A DNA stretch of 24,066 nucleotides from Ophiothrix spiculata (GCA_000969725.1 JXSR01S007591.1), one strand, 5' to 3'; shown: positions 1 to 8,738, numbered from the stretch's first letter. The notes: a model not told the origin generated them from the letters alone. Numbers and translations: made by a program.

Positions 1-134
1 GAATCACGAAGCAAGTAGAGTAAAGTTTCTCGCTTAGTGAAACAAGGAGACGAGCCGGGACCGGGGCTCGACCCCACGACAGATGTATAGAATGCAATTA
101 CGAGTCCAACGCTTTAACCGCTCGCCCACTTTCA
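1..134 (-). repeat. tRNA-headed SINE remnant, cut by the window edge
   Basis: Read on the minus strand, 134 to 54 resembles a tRNA-Ser-like head. A box-A-like motif TGGGCGAGCGG lies at 128-118 and a box-B-like motif GGGTCGAGCCC at 74-64, with a long variable-arm-like stretch between them. The anticodon stem and acceptor stem no longer pair, so this is not a working tRNA. Downstream (53 to 1) the body contains AAACTTTACTCTACTTGCTTC-type sequence, which resembles the body of the repeat at 1395-1704. That points to a shared SINE superfamily with an internal Pol III promoter. The window starts inside the element, so its 3' tail is not visible. Confidence 0.6.
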
Positions 135-437
135 TTTCTAGCATTTTAGCAGATTGATTATTAAATACGTTCGTGGCTTTGAAAAAGAAGACAAGCTATG
201 TATCGTATGAATCACAAAGTCCTTCTTAATAAATAAGTGCATTTGCATTACTATAACATACCTATTTCAAAAATGCATGCAAAAAGGTGACGTATAGATG
301 CTTCTAGCAGATGTCGATGAGCGAAGTTCACGTGAACTTTTTAACTGTCTTTAACTGATCCGTTAGGCAATGCCGTTTGTTGTAGATTCTAGGAGACTTG
401 AAAGAACAGCTGATTCTACACAAAAACAGCCAATATA

Positions 438-490
438 CCGTACTCCACACACCCCCACACACCCCCACCCCCACATCCACCACATCCTAT
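438..490. repeat. CA/CCCCAC-rich simple sequence
   Basis: Low-complexity run of CACACACCCCC-type units inside the duplicated segment. The corresponding place in copy 2 (about 23310-23330) is shorter, consistent with slippage. Confidence 0.7.
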
Positions 491-667
491 AGATATATCC
501 TTGCTAACTTATATTTAATTTCTGTGGATACGTCCATAATATGAGAAACCTATTTGAACATGCTAATATCATCAACCAATCAATAAATCACATTTCAAGC
601 AAATACTTCATAATGTTTGCATAGCACTGAACATGCTGAAGGATGCAATGAAATGAAATTCGATACT

Positions 668-1266
668 TTAACCCTCGTCTAACCAAGCCATTTCTGTAAC
701 ACGTCTAACCAACGGTGTTGTTACAACCCCCCCCCCCTTATTTTTTAGAACAGAACCCCCTATGAACTTGTTTTTGCTATCAATAGATAGGTATGGTCTC
801 CCCTATCAAACGATACCAAAATCACAGAAATCGGCCAAGCGTTACGTAATTATGATGTCATAAAGGTCTTTCAGGTCGAAAAATCAGAATTTTGGTAAAA
901 ATGGCTACCAAAATAATTATGTCTGCATTAACGAAGGGAAATGATAATTCTAACATGACCTGCAAGTTTCAGTCTCTTAGCATGCATATTTTTTTTCAAA
1001 CTGGCGATTTAAAATTGTTAAAAATGTCGCCAGGTTGCAACCCCCCCCCCCCTCCTCTACACCCCAACTTTGACGGTCTACCCTGACCCCACTTTACGTG
1101 CTACCCCCCTCTTAACTTTGTCATCAAAATGACCGCAAAGGATGTAACAGATTACTCAAAAGTCTGGGGTTGGTACGTTGCTTTTGCGTTTTTATGTTGC
1201 GGGGAAAAACCTGGGGGGGGGGGGGGGTGTTGCAACAACCCCCGCCCACTGGTAGACGAGGGTTAA
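668..1266 (+). mobile_element. TTAA-bounded piggyBac-like MITE (copy 1)
   Basis: The element is flanked by TTAA on both sides and has inverted ends TTAACCCTCGTCTAACC (left) and the complement of GGTAGACGAGGGTTAA (right). A TTAA target plus CCC/GGG termini is the signature of the piggyBac superfamily. At about 599 bp with no transposase frame, this is a non-autonomous member. It has an 11-C run (727-737), a 12-C run (1041-1052) and a 15-G run (1213-1227), and a central core GCGTTACGTAATTATGATG at about 839-857. Relatives lie at 9758-10387 and 12137-12684 (both inverted), 21095-21330 (truncated) and 23343-23827. A short open frame at 892-1086 inside it is not credible. Confidence 0.8.
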
Positions 1267-1394
1267 TTATGTAAAATACGATAAAAACAAAATAACGAAA
1301 CATTTATCAAGTTAAGGATTAAATTATATCATAACTTTAATTCGGTAGTGCTTTAAATCGAGAGTGTTATCGTACTATTAGCTATAAACGTAGA

Positions 1395-1704
1395 GGTAAA
1401 GGGGGCGTCCCGTATTTCACAGGTCGGAGTGCCCATCTTTTTTACGAAGCGTTTGGGCCAGAATCCGCAATTTGTTATATTTGCAGTGAGGGATTCGCCA
1501 CACCTCCTTCCCCGCTATTCTGTTACCTTCCCAGCTTTGAAGAAAGCTGGTACCCATTTGACACCTGTGTGGAGAGAAGCACATTAGGGTAAGCATCTTC
1601 CTCAAGGACACTACACACGCCGCCCACCGGATTCGAGCGGCTCCACGACTCTCAATGCCCGGTGATTAACAGTAGAGGACTTATATGCTAGGCCAGCATG
1701 TCCC
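1395..1704 (-). repeat. tRNA-headed SINE-like repeat
   Basis: On the minus strand the repeat starts near 1704 with GGGACATGC. It has a clear box A (TGGCCTAGCAT, 1695-1685) and box B (GCTCGAATCC, 1638-1629), the internal Pol III promoter of tRNA-derived SINEs. The body follows with TGTCCTTGAGGAAGATGCTT and GTGTCAAATGGGTACCAGC, a type of sequence I recall from dispersed animal SINE-like repeats. Neither a tail nor a TSD is convincing, so this copy is old. It directly follows the right edge of the duplicated segment, while the SINE remnant at 1-134 precedes its left edge. Confidence 0.6.
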
Positions 1705-1710
1705 TTTATA

Positions 1711-2146
1711 ATTAGCTATTATAATAAGATATAATATGTTATATATATATAGGCCACTATTTTGTATATTTAACCCAGATATTAAATTTGTTTGCAGTTT
1801 TTCCCTGTGTTGTTTTGAGCAATACTAGACAGAGATGATAATAAAGGACAATTTGACAGATTCAAAAGTACACTAACAGTTTCACCTTTACTATTTTATA
1901 AGACAAATGCTTTATTGAACAAGGTTATGTTAACCTCTATTCTATCATATTTGATTGTGGAAGAACTACTGAATTAAAGCTTATACTCAATTAGCATAAA
2001 CATATGTTTACATATATAATTTTGCTAATGCTTTTAATATAAAATCTTAATATAAAACTAATGCCTATTGTCTTTTTTGCGTTTATATACGATTTGAAAA
2101 GAAAAGGAATTTGAATTTTGAATTTACAAATCACATAGGATAAATC
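1711..2146. other. AT-rich intergenic DNA, nothing recognised
   Basis: There is a short AT dinucleotide run near 1740-1752, and no credible frame, TIR pair or RNA-like structure was seen. Confidence 0.5.
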
Positions 2147-2150
2147 GATT

Positions 2151-3125
2151 ACAGCCCGCTAGTCCGAAGGTTCGCCAGTCCGAAAATGAATAAAGGTCCC
2201 ATAGTCTGAAATTGAAAAGGGTTCGCTATTTTTTTTTCACCAGTCCGAAAATTAATAGAGTTTTGCTAGTCCCAGAATAAAATAAGGTGTGCAGTCCGAA
2301 AATGAAATAGGGTTCGCCAGTCCGAAAAATAAAATGGGGTCCGCTATCAAAGGAGTTTTTTGACAAGGTTTGGCAAAATGGTCTATGCTCTTAACTTATT
2401 GCAAAGGGAGTGCGTGGAAAATTGCGTACCTGGACCAAGAGCTACTGGACAGATCGCTCCATCAAAGTTGTCTTGACAGGCAAGTCATCTGATACTACCT
2501 AAATCTACACATCAGTTCCTCAAGGATCAATTTTAGGACCACTCCTCTTCTCCATCTTCGTCGATAATTTGACCAACGAGTGTGAAAATCAATTCTATTT
2601 ATATGCAGATGATTCAACCTTGGTCTGAGAAATCAAATTAACTGATGATCCTGTGGCTGTTACAACAAATTCAAACAAAGATCTGGAGAGAATGAGGATC
2701 TTGGCTAACAGGTGGAAGGTCACAATTGAACCATTAAAGTAAAGGGCGGTCACTATATCTCCAGGAGAAGAAATCCAACTAGACCTCACCTGCAGTGTTC
2801 ACTTCAGCATTTTATAAGAACTTTAAAAAAAACCAGAGTAATTAGTTTGTTGTTGATTAGTATCCCGGATTTTTGTTTCGGACTAGCAAACCTTATTTTA
2901 TTTTCGGACTAACGAACCTTATTTCATTTCCGGAATAGCAAACCTTTTTTCATTTTCGGACTGACGATTTCGGACTAGCGGACTTTATTTCATTTGGACT
3001 AGCGAACCTTTTTTTAAAAAATTCGGACTAGCGAACCCTCTCGTATAGGAAAATACGCTTGCGGACTAAGTATGGCGAACCTCATTTCATTTTCGGAATA
3101 GCGAACCTTCGGACTAGTGGGCTGT
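2151..3125. mobile_element. Foldback-like element with tandem-repeat arms
   Basis: The left end ACAGCCCGCTAGTCCGAAGG (2151-2170) is matched in inverse by the right end CCTTCGGACTAGTGGGCTGT (3106-3125). The arms are built from degenerate ~26-bp units of the type TTCGCTAGTCCGAAAATGAA. They are forward at 2151-2345 and inverted at 2870-3125. The spacer 2346-2865 holds a reverse-transcriptase remnant. Long inverted arms made of short tandem subrepeats are typical of foldback elements such as Drosophila FB and sea-urchin TU. Membership of a foldback class is inferred from architecture only. The TSD is unclear: left flank ...CGATT, right flank TCACA.... Confidence 0.65.
2353..2812 (+). pseudogene. 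Non-LTR reverse transcriptase fragment (CR1/Jockey-like), decayed
   Basis: A single frame starting at 2353 reads FFDKVWQNGL (motif A region with the catalytic Asp), then WTKSYWTDRSIKVVLTGKSS, then VPQGSILGPLLFSIFVDNL (motif B) and YLYADDSTL (motif C with the catalytic DD). It continues into a WKVTIEP stretch. This is the palm of a LINE-encoded polymerase that would copy element RNA into DNA at the insertion site. In-frame stops occur at about 2392, 2506, 2626 and 2740, and a frameshift near 2760 is suggested because SRRRNPTRP appears in another frame. There is no endonuclease domain, 5' end, 3' UTR or A-tail. The fragment sits exactly between the two inverted arms of a foldback-like element. 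The clade assignment is from motif style and is tentative. Confidence 0.85.
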
Positions 3126-3707
3126 TCACATGTTGTGTATCACCTATGGTTAGTACAACTGATTTGTGCATACTGTGTTTGAATTTAAGTAGGCAACTGG
3201 ATGGTCTTAACAACAAACAACAGATATGTATTTTTTTTAAATGACTCAAATAGTCAGAGGCCTTTTTTCGAACATTTTCCTCATGATAAATATTTCCACT
3301 CTTTAACATTCTGGTATCTCTCCATTGGTGTTTCACTTCGTTTTGTTTTCATTCAGTAACAAACCATTCAGATTGTAGATATATGGGTCCTTGCATTTGG
3401 TGGTATGCTCAGTACTTTTACTATAGGTTTTCCCGGACGATTTCAGCAAATATGCACATTAATTGGTAAAACAACCATTCAATTTCGCGCTGATTTTTAA
3501 AACGACGTGATATCCAACTTTCAATTTCGCTAACCTTGCATTCGATTTAATTTATCAAAAGTCGAAAACATTAATGCACATAGTGATTCATTTAACCGAT
3601 TACAAATACGTGATTAAGCACTCTGTTTGACGAAATGTGTGGCCAATTATTAGGAATGTGCACTCTATTTCGGAGCGAATCTACAAGTTTGTTATTATGA
3701 TACGAAC
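3126..3707. other. Intergenic, nothing recognised
   Basis: AT-rich sequence in which short frames are present on both strands but are at chance length. No inverted-repeat pair was found. Confidence 0.5.
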
Positions 3708-4102
3708 CAGTGGCGTAGCCAGGTTTTCGAAAGTGGAGGGGCCACAATATGAAGACGAACCGACATAATTGGATTGTCCATGTGAGCGGAGCGAACTAAG
3801 TGAACCCCTGGTGGAGGGTCAGGGGGCAAAACCCCCGGAAGCTCCGGGTTTTTAGCTATTTGACACACTGCAGGAAGGCTAATTGCAACATTTTTGGATT
3901 TATGTAGTTATAATGGTGCCAAAATGCTGTGAAAATCATCTAAATTAGGGATTTTTTTTTCAGGAACCGCCATTGGCAGGCGGCCTACGGCCGCTTGGAC
4001 CGATGCGGTATCGCCGCCCTGCCTGCGGCCGGTCGGCTAATGTTTACCGACGGGCGCTTTTTAACCGACGGACGGTTAAAAAAAAAACCCGCTACGCCAC
4101 TG
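3708..4102. mobile_element. hAT-like MITE with 8-bp target duplication
   Basis: The termini CAGTGGCGTAGC (left) and GCTACGCCACTG (right) are perfect 12-bp inverted repeats with the CAGNG start common in hAT elements. The flanks ATACGAAC (3700-3707) and ATACTAAC (4103-4110) form an 8-bp TSD with one mismatch, as expected for hAT. The 395-bp interior includes a GC-rich subterminal stretch (3972-4040) with GGCGGCCTACGGCCGC-type palindromes and no coding frame. Confidence 0.9.
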
Positions 4103-4110
4103 ATACTAAC

Positions 4111-4396
4111 CAAATTGAATATTTTTTTTAATTTGTCATGATTCAAATCTGCAAATACTGAATTAAATTTTGCAAAGAGACCGTATATAGCTATGGCTAT
4201 ACAAATCATCATTAATCCGGTAATATGCATTGTATCATAGACCTATATCCCTACATAATCATGCCTATATATATAGCATTGTATTAGCCATGCAGAACAA
4301 ATTGACATTTAACCGAACATTGTATTCATGTAGTAATTGCATGTGTGGAAGTGTGCTTAATGGCCTGTCTATGAGAAATTATAGAAAATAAAGGAA
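4111..4396. other. AT-rich spacer, nothing recognised
   Basis: AT-rich sequence with small local palindromes such as TATAGCTATGGCTATA near 4185-4202. No gene signal. Confidence 0.4.
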
Positions 4397-4399
4397 TAA

Positions 4400-4557
4400 G
4401 GCCCGGTGCAGACTCCACTATCGTATTGAATATTTTGCTTAGAATATTCTATGCTGACGACAAAATGACGTAGGTCATCGAATAAAACTGTGTGTTTTAT
4501 TTGGTCACTACGTCATTTTGTCGATATTCAATACGATAGTGGAGTCTGCACCGGGCC
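4400..4557. mobile_element. Harbinger-like palindromic MITE, 158 bp
   Basis: The left arm starts GGCCCGGTGCAGACTCCACT and the right arm is its exact complement, with about 34 bp of perfect terminal inverted repeat. TAA flanks both sides (4397-4399 and 4558-4560). A TWA-type 3-bp TSD with GG...CC termini fits PIF/Harbinger. The arms extend inward through ACAAAATGACGTAG and its complement. The left arm carries about 23 extra bases that the right arm lacks. Confidence 0.85.
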
Positions 4558-4560
4558 TAA

Positions 4561-5261
4561 CCCTTGGCCCTCGTTCTACTTATTTGTTTCAAAAAGCGAT
4601 ACTAAAAACCTTACAAGAGTAGAGCCTTTTTGAAAATCTCAAAACGGTTTTGGATTCTTTGAATCACTTGCGTTTATTCTATCAACCATTAAAAACAATG
4701 CCGCTAAGGATTAAAAACGTCTGAAGTTCCTAATTATAATTGATTTGTTTACTTTGATTTATTTTTCTCAGTACAAATGATATATTTGTCGTTATACTGA
4801 TGTTTTTGTTTAAAAAAAATTAATCTAATAATTGAACCTTAATTTGAACAATGTGTGAGACTCATTTGAACGACTTACATCTTTAAGTGATCAAAAGAAA
4901 CTATTATATTTCTATCAACCTTTTAAGGTATAACAGTATGCTATAATTATCGTTTAAAAGCAGGGTGCCTCTGGTTTTGAAGACACTCCAGCATTTTCCA
5001 TTCCATTTACATTTTGAAAAAATATGGTTATTGATGATCGACAAACGAAATAGGTTGTTTTGCTTCAGGTCATTGGCAGCTGTATTCATCCCAAGATATA
5101 AATAATCGACACGTTTCAAACGATTTTTAAGTCCTTGACAGTAGGTTTTTAAATTTTCTGCTTTCTCAAAGCAGGTTAAAATATATATCAAGGTGTCAAA
5201 TATCAATTTTAATAGGTGAGCGATCACTAGGTTGACAAAGCTAGTACAAATGATGCAAGAG
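4561..5261. other. AT-rich DNA with one isolated open frame
   Basis: The only item is a 107-codon frame on the minus strand (5227-4904). Its product is rich in Leu, Ile, Asn and Lys, with no motif I recognise and no splice or promoter context. In AT-rich DNA of this size one such frame is expected about by chance, so I do not call it a gene. Confidence 0.4.
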
Positions 5262-5522
5262 AATGAAATAAGGTTCGCTAGTCCGAAAATGAAAAAGGGT
5301 TCGCTAGTCCGAAAATGAAAAAGGGTTCGCTAGTCCGAAAATGAAAAAGGGTTCGCTAGTCCGAAAATGAAAAAAGATTCGCTAGTCCGAAAATGAAATA
5401 AGGTTCGCTAGTCCGAAATAAGTTTAGGTTGCAAATCAACAAAACTAATTATTTTTCGGACTAGCGGACCCCTTCGGACTAGCGAACCTTCGGACTGGCG
5501 AATCTTCGGACTAGCGGGCTGT
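5262..5522. mobile_element. Second foldback-like element with perfect 26-bp units
   Basis: Units of GTTCGCTAGTCCGAAAATGA plus AAAAGG repeat with an exact 26-bp period: GTCCG begins at 5281, 5307, 5333, 5359, 5385 and 5411. After a ~40-bp spacer (5420-5454) the motif returns in inverse orientation (5455-5522). It ends with CGGACTAGCGGGCTGT, the same terminus as the element at 2151-3125. The left terminus (ACAGCCC...) is missing, so this copy is truncated or rearranged on the left. Confidence 0.75.
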
Positions 5523-5796
5523 AATCACATTTTCTTGCCTTTAATCACAAATGTTTATAAATTATTGTAAACAGGTATGAAATGCAACACTAGAAGTTCA
5601 ACTTCGATACCATTCTATCAATGTGAGCTTTACGTAAAACATTCAAAGAAGTATTTTACAGTTCAAAATGATTCAAACTTTACACATGTGTATTACATCT
5701 GAGACATTTCTATCAATGCTATCGACTAATGACAGTCGCATTCCACAAGAGCTGAGTAATAAGTGGTGAATACCAGGTGTAGAGATATCCTCAGCG
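5523..5796. other. Spacer, nothing recognised
   Basis: Unique-looking AT-rich sequence between two repeat elements. Confidence 0.4.
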
Positions 5797-6306
5797 TTAA
5801 CCCTAAAAGAGCCCCCCTCCGGATTTTTTTTTATACCTCCGCCGGTTGTTATTTTTTCGCGCTGACACTTCTTGACTTTTTTCCTTAAAGCCTTGCGCTT
5901 ATTTTAAGAACATTTTTGTGAAAATCGGACCTAGGGTTAGGACGTGGCGTTCCGTTATTGTATTTATTTGATTTATTTAGAGTAAGAACATGCCTAAGTA
6001 TACTTTGCCACAAATTATTGATAAAAATTGCAACTTTTGCTCGAAAAAATTGCGAAAAACAACGATTTTGGCGATTTTTGGTGATTTTCGCGTTTTTCGA
6101 CGCGACGTCACTTATGACGTCACTGTGACGTCATACAAGGTCCAATTTCAATTTTGTTGGTACCAATGGACTCGTGAGGGTCATAGCTATCCTCCAGTAC
6201 CCTACACTTAATGTTTCGTCAATCGGTTTCCGAGATCGGAAGGGGGCGGAATCCCCCCCCCCCGGCTGTGAGATGGGTCGAAAAAGCCCGGCTCTTTGAG
6301 GGTTAA
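5797..6306. mobile_element. TTAA-bounded MITE, divergent piggyBac-like family
   Basis: TTAA on both sides, with inverted ends TTAACCCTAAAAGAGCC (left) and the complement of GGCTCTTTGAGGGTTAA (right). It shares the TTAACCCT start with the 668-1266 family but has a different interior. It carries a 9- to 10-C run near 6255 and a cluster of TGACGTCA sites (6115-6122, 6126-6133) with a near match just before. An open frame at 5990-6211 lies wholly inside the element and shows no protein-like features. Confidence 0.75.
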
Positions 6307-6704
6307 GGAGTAACTTGTTTAATCAATGGGGAATAATGCACTGAGATGGCTTGCTGGTGTCATATACATTAACATGAGTCTCTCAGTACTGAAATAGCCA
6401 CACCTTACAAGTCACGGAAATATTGCTATTCGTAAGCAATATATGCTAACATTTGAATGGCTAACGTGTGAATTTCACACAAAAACAAGCAGCACCTCAT
6501 GTTAGTTATATGCACATTTATTAGGTCATTGATACTTGTCTGTGTCTACATTAGTATTCATGTTTGATTTAGCCATGAGGCTTGGCAATCATCTAATGAA
6601 AAATGTACGTAGACTCATCACAAAGTGAGCATAAGGAATGCATCGAGAAAGAATCTTGGATGCGTCGCAAGAGCCACTGATTAAATTGAATTTATCACGA
6701 TTTG
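6307..6704. other. Spacer, nothing recognised
   Basis: AT-rich sequence. Only short imperfect palindromes, such as one around TTGCTATTCGTAAGCAA (6420-6440). Confidence 0.4.
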
Positions 6705-6997
6705 CAGGGTTTGCACGTGACGTCATCGTACTAACAACATAATTTTCATGGGCCGGCAAACAAAAAGTCCCGTTATATTATAATTCTTTTAGCAGTATCA
6801 CGATACAAGATCACAACTGATGATGTCAAGAATATACAGTATATTTATTTAGTTTAATTTTCAAGTCTTGATTTGACGTCAGTTACAAGTTACAGTCGAT
6901 TTTGATTTCTTATTTACATAACAAATTACTCCGACCCCACCAAGATGGCGACGAGAACGGTTACGTGTATGGTGCGAACGCGTCGTGTAAACCCTCT
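6705..6997. mobile_element. MITE with CRE and YY1-like motifs, copy A
   Basis: The left end AGGGTTTGCACGTGACG and right end CGTCGTGTAAACCCTCT are inverted repeats. The whole 293-bp sequence aligns with 21840-22112, where the ends are better preserved. It contains TGACGTCA at 6718-6725 and 6874-6881, and CAAGATGGCGAC at 6941-6952, one base from the YY1 consensus. An open frame starting at 6902 is a by-product of the repeat. Confidence 0.75.
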
Positions 6998-7145
6998 ATT
7001 GTTTTGGTTGGTTGTTTGCACTTTTTAACCCTAAGATTGATATCGTATGAATACATCTTACATATAAGTATCGAACCTTCATACACTCCGCGTGTAACAA
7101 TACCAATTAGAACGCATGAATATAAAATATGTAGATTGGATTAAA

Positions 7146-7275
7146 CAAATAAACAAATATATATAGCGCTTTTTCCAGAATTGATCAAAGCGCTTTACAT
7201 TTATTCTGTTACCAATAGAATATAACTAATTTACGCGGCTGCCTTACAATCACGGCGCCTATTGAGACACTTTGC
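7146..7275. repeat. Dispersed repeat of the TATATAGCGC/AAAGCGCTTTACA type
   Basis: The pattern TATATAGCGCTTTTTCC followed about 10 bp later by CAAAGCGCTTTACA forms an imperfect hairpin around AGCGCTTT/AAAGCGCT. I recall this pattern as a widely scattered repeat in marine animal genomes. That is memory, not a database result. It continues into CGGCTGCC...CACGGCGCC before fading. Confidence 0.45.
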
Positions 7276-7544
7276 GTGTTGCGTTACGGTTTAGGTGACG
7301 AGCGTTTAGTGCGTATGAATGTTTCATTCTTTTTGTCAGATGATGACCTATTTAGTTTAGCTTAGTTTAGAATTTTAAAAAGATTCAATATTATCTTTCT
7401 GTCGTTTATGAATTAGGTTAAACTCGCATTCCAATGTGCTCGTAAAATGAGACCCAATCAATGCACCTTTTGATTGCTATGCATTTCACTCGACCCAAGG
7501 GACGAATCAAAATTGACCACGCATGCATTGATTTTTGTCCCATT

Positions 7545-7985
7545 TATCATCATCATCCTTCGACTTCCGTCGAGATACATGACACACATCTTTGCCAACC
7601 ATCTCCATTACACATAGCACCTCCTAGTTCATCGAAGTCAAAACTTGCATCTCCAAATACGGCATCAGGGTACGACAATGGTTTACAGCCTCTATTTGGA
7701 CACGGGAGTCTCAAAAGAAGAAGGTCCGATATGATTTGGTCCCTAGCCCGAAAGCAGCGACCAGCAGTGACTCCCCTCTGCGCCACGGCCGCAGAGATGG
7801 GAGGCATATCACCACAAATCTGCTGCCCTGTTGGATGCTGCCTCCAGGACACATTTTGGACACGCATTAGCTGTCCGGTGCAGGTGCCACCCAAGTGGTC
7901 ACGAAGCTCTTTCTTCAAAGTCCATGTCTCTGCGCCGTACAATAAGATGCTTTCAACACAGGCCCGAAGAACTCAATCACAGGCG
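7545..7985 (-). pseudogene. RTE-type LINE 3' end, C-terminal part of reverse transcriptase
   Basis: The minus-strand frame from about 7960 to 7551 reads ACVESILLYGAETWTLKKEL, then VQNVSWRQHPTGQQICGDMP, and ends near GDASFDFDEL...NGDGWQRCVS. The ILLYGAETWTL block followed by a VQN.SWR.HPT block is characteristic of the region after the polymerase palm in RTE-like LINE proteins often annotated as endonuclease-reverse transcriptase. The stop codon merges into a TGATGATGATGA tail (plus-strand TCATCATCATCA at 7549-7560), the usual 3' tail of RTE elements. The fragment is 5'-truncated. A frameshift near 7965 (one base short before GGGCCTG) separates IEFF from RACVES, so the copy is dead. No catalytic palm is retained. 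Confidence 0.85.
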
Positions 7986-8232
7986 ATCCATTCCCGCCCC
8001 TCCCGTCAGGAAGTCCCTTTTGCCATCAAGTACACATAACCAACCACCATCGGCCTACCCCCCCCCCCTTGGCAGGCCCACCCACAGAGCGAACAGAAGG
8101 ACAACCAGACGCTCCACCGAGGATCAGACATCCAGCCTTCCCCGCATCGAGCACCAACCATTTTACTCGCGACAAGAAATACACATTCAACCTATAATCA
8201 CCCGAGGAACTCTTCAAAACTGGTGTGATTGA
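7986..8232. other. GC-rich patch, unassigned
   Basis: About half G+C, against roughly a third in the surroundings, with an 11-C run near 8060-8070. Frames are open on both strands. The plus-strand frame reads RANRRTTRRSTEDQ and then HIQPIITRGTLQNWCD before a stop at 8232. I recognise neither product. It adjoins the upstream (truncated) side of the RTE fragment, so it may be other retroelement sequence or a separate host or repeat fragment. Confidence 0.4.
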
Positions 8233-8431
8233 CTGGTAGATATTTTCCCCGGATTTGAGTCACTTGATCGGTAAGAAAAGTCATATGACTCAATTAATTT
8301 CTTTCACGTCTTTGGTATTGCATGTCGTTGAAGGTCCTTATTCAAATTAGGTTTCAAAACCTAAATATAAAAAGATAAATAATGCAAATTAGCAGGGTCT
8401 TGAGCCCCTCATATATTAGGTGTATATGTAA

Positions 8432-8735
8432 GGCACGGTTCCCAATTCATGACGGAATGTCTTCCGACATACGAAAGGGCTTGACGCAAGAGCCATTACG
8501 AAATGCATTTTGAGTCATGACGCAAAAATATTAGGAAAAACGTATAACTACCTTCTTTGAAGTGGTCTTTATAATAATAGGGGCCTTTGTGGAATTTTTC
8601 TTCATCATTCAAAACACTTGATTACATATATCTTTGAATCACGACTCAATATATTTCGACATCATGATGCAAGACACTTGATGCAAGCCCTTTCGTATGA
8701 CTCAAAAGCTTTCGTCATGAATTGGGAACCGTGCC
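8432..8735. mobile_element. Harbinger-like MITE, copy 1
   Basis: Termini GGCACGGTTCCCAATTCATG and CATGAATTGGGAACCGTGCC are inverted repeats of at least 23 bp, flanked by TAA on both sides (8429-8431 and 8736-8738). The interior repeats ACTCA/TGACGCAA motifs, including TTGAGTCATGACGCAA near 8509-8525. A second copy in the same orientation is at 15062-15348. A small open frame (8618-8824) crosses its right end and is not credible. Confidence 0.85.
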
Positions 8736-8738
8736 TAA

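Larger units (their letters stand above)
141..1382 (+). repeat. Segmental duplication, copy 1
   Basis: This segment recurs in direct orientation at 22381-23947. Homology starts at GCATTTTAGCAG and ends at GTACTATTAGC in both. The copies share long near-identical stretches (for example AATCACAAAGTCCTTCTTAA). They differ by indels. About 60 bp near 375-433 and 270 bp (503-772) of this copy are missing from the other, and the other has a 669-bp insertion after the equivalent of base 192. No TIRs or TSDs are evident at the outer edges, so this is better called a duplicated segment than a transposon. Confidence 0.85.

Noticed and set aside
54-134. Functional tRNA-Ser gene on the minus strand
   Set aside because: A and B boxes are present, but the anticodon and acceptor stems do not pair, and a SINE body follows.
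2595-2789. Minus-strand frame over the RT fragment
   Set aside because: The plus strand carries the RT motifs (VPQGSILGP, YADD), so the minus-strand frame is a shadow.
3082-3336. 84-codon minus-strand frame beside the foldback element
   Set aside because: It overlaps the right arm of the repeat and has no recognisable domain.
4904-5227. 107-codon minus-strand open frame
   Set aside because: Composition simply follows the AT-rich DNA, there is no motif, promoter or splice context, and one frame of this length is expected about by chance in the window.
7461-8039. 192-codon plus-strand frame
   Set aside because: Antisense shadow of the RTE LINE fragment, which carries clear family motifs on the minus strand.
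7831-8232. 133-codon plus-strand frame
   Set aside because: Its first part is antisense to the recognisable RTE reverse-transcriptase frame, and the remainder is an unassigned GC-rich patch with no known domain.
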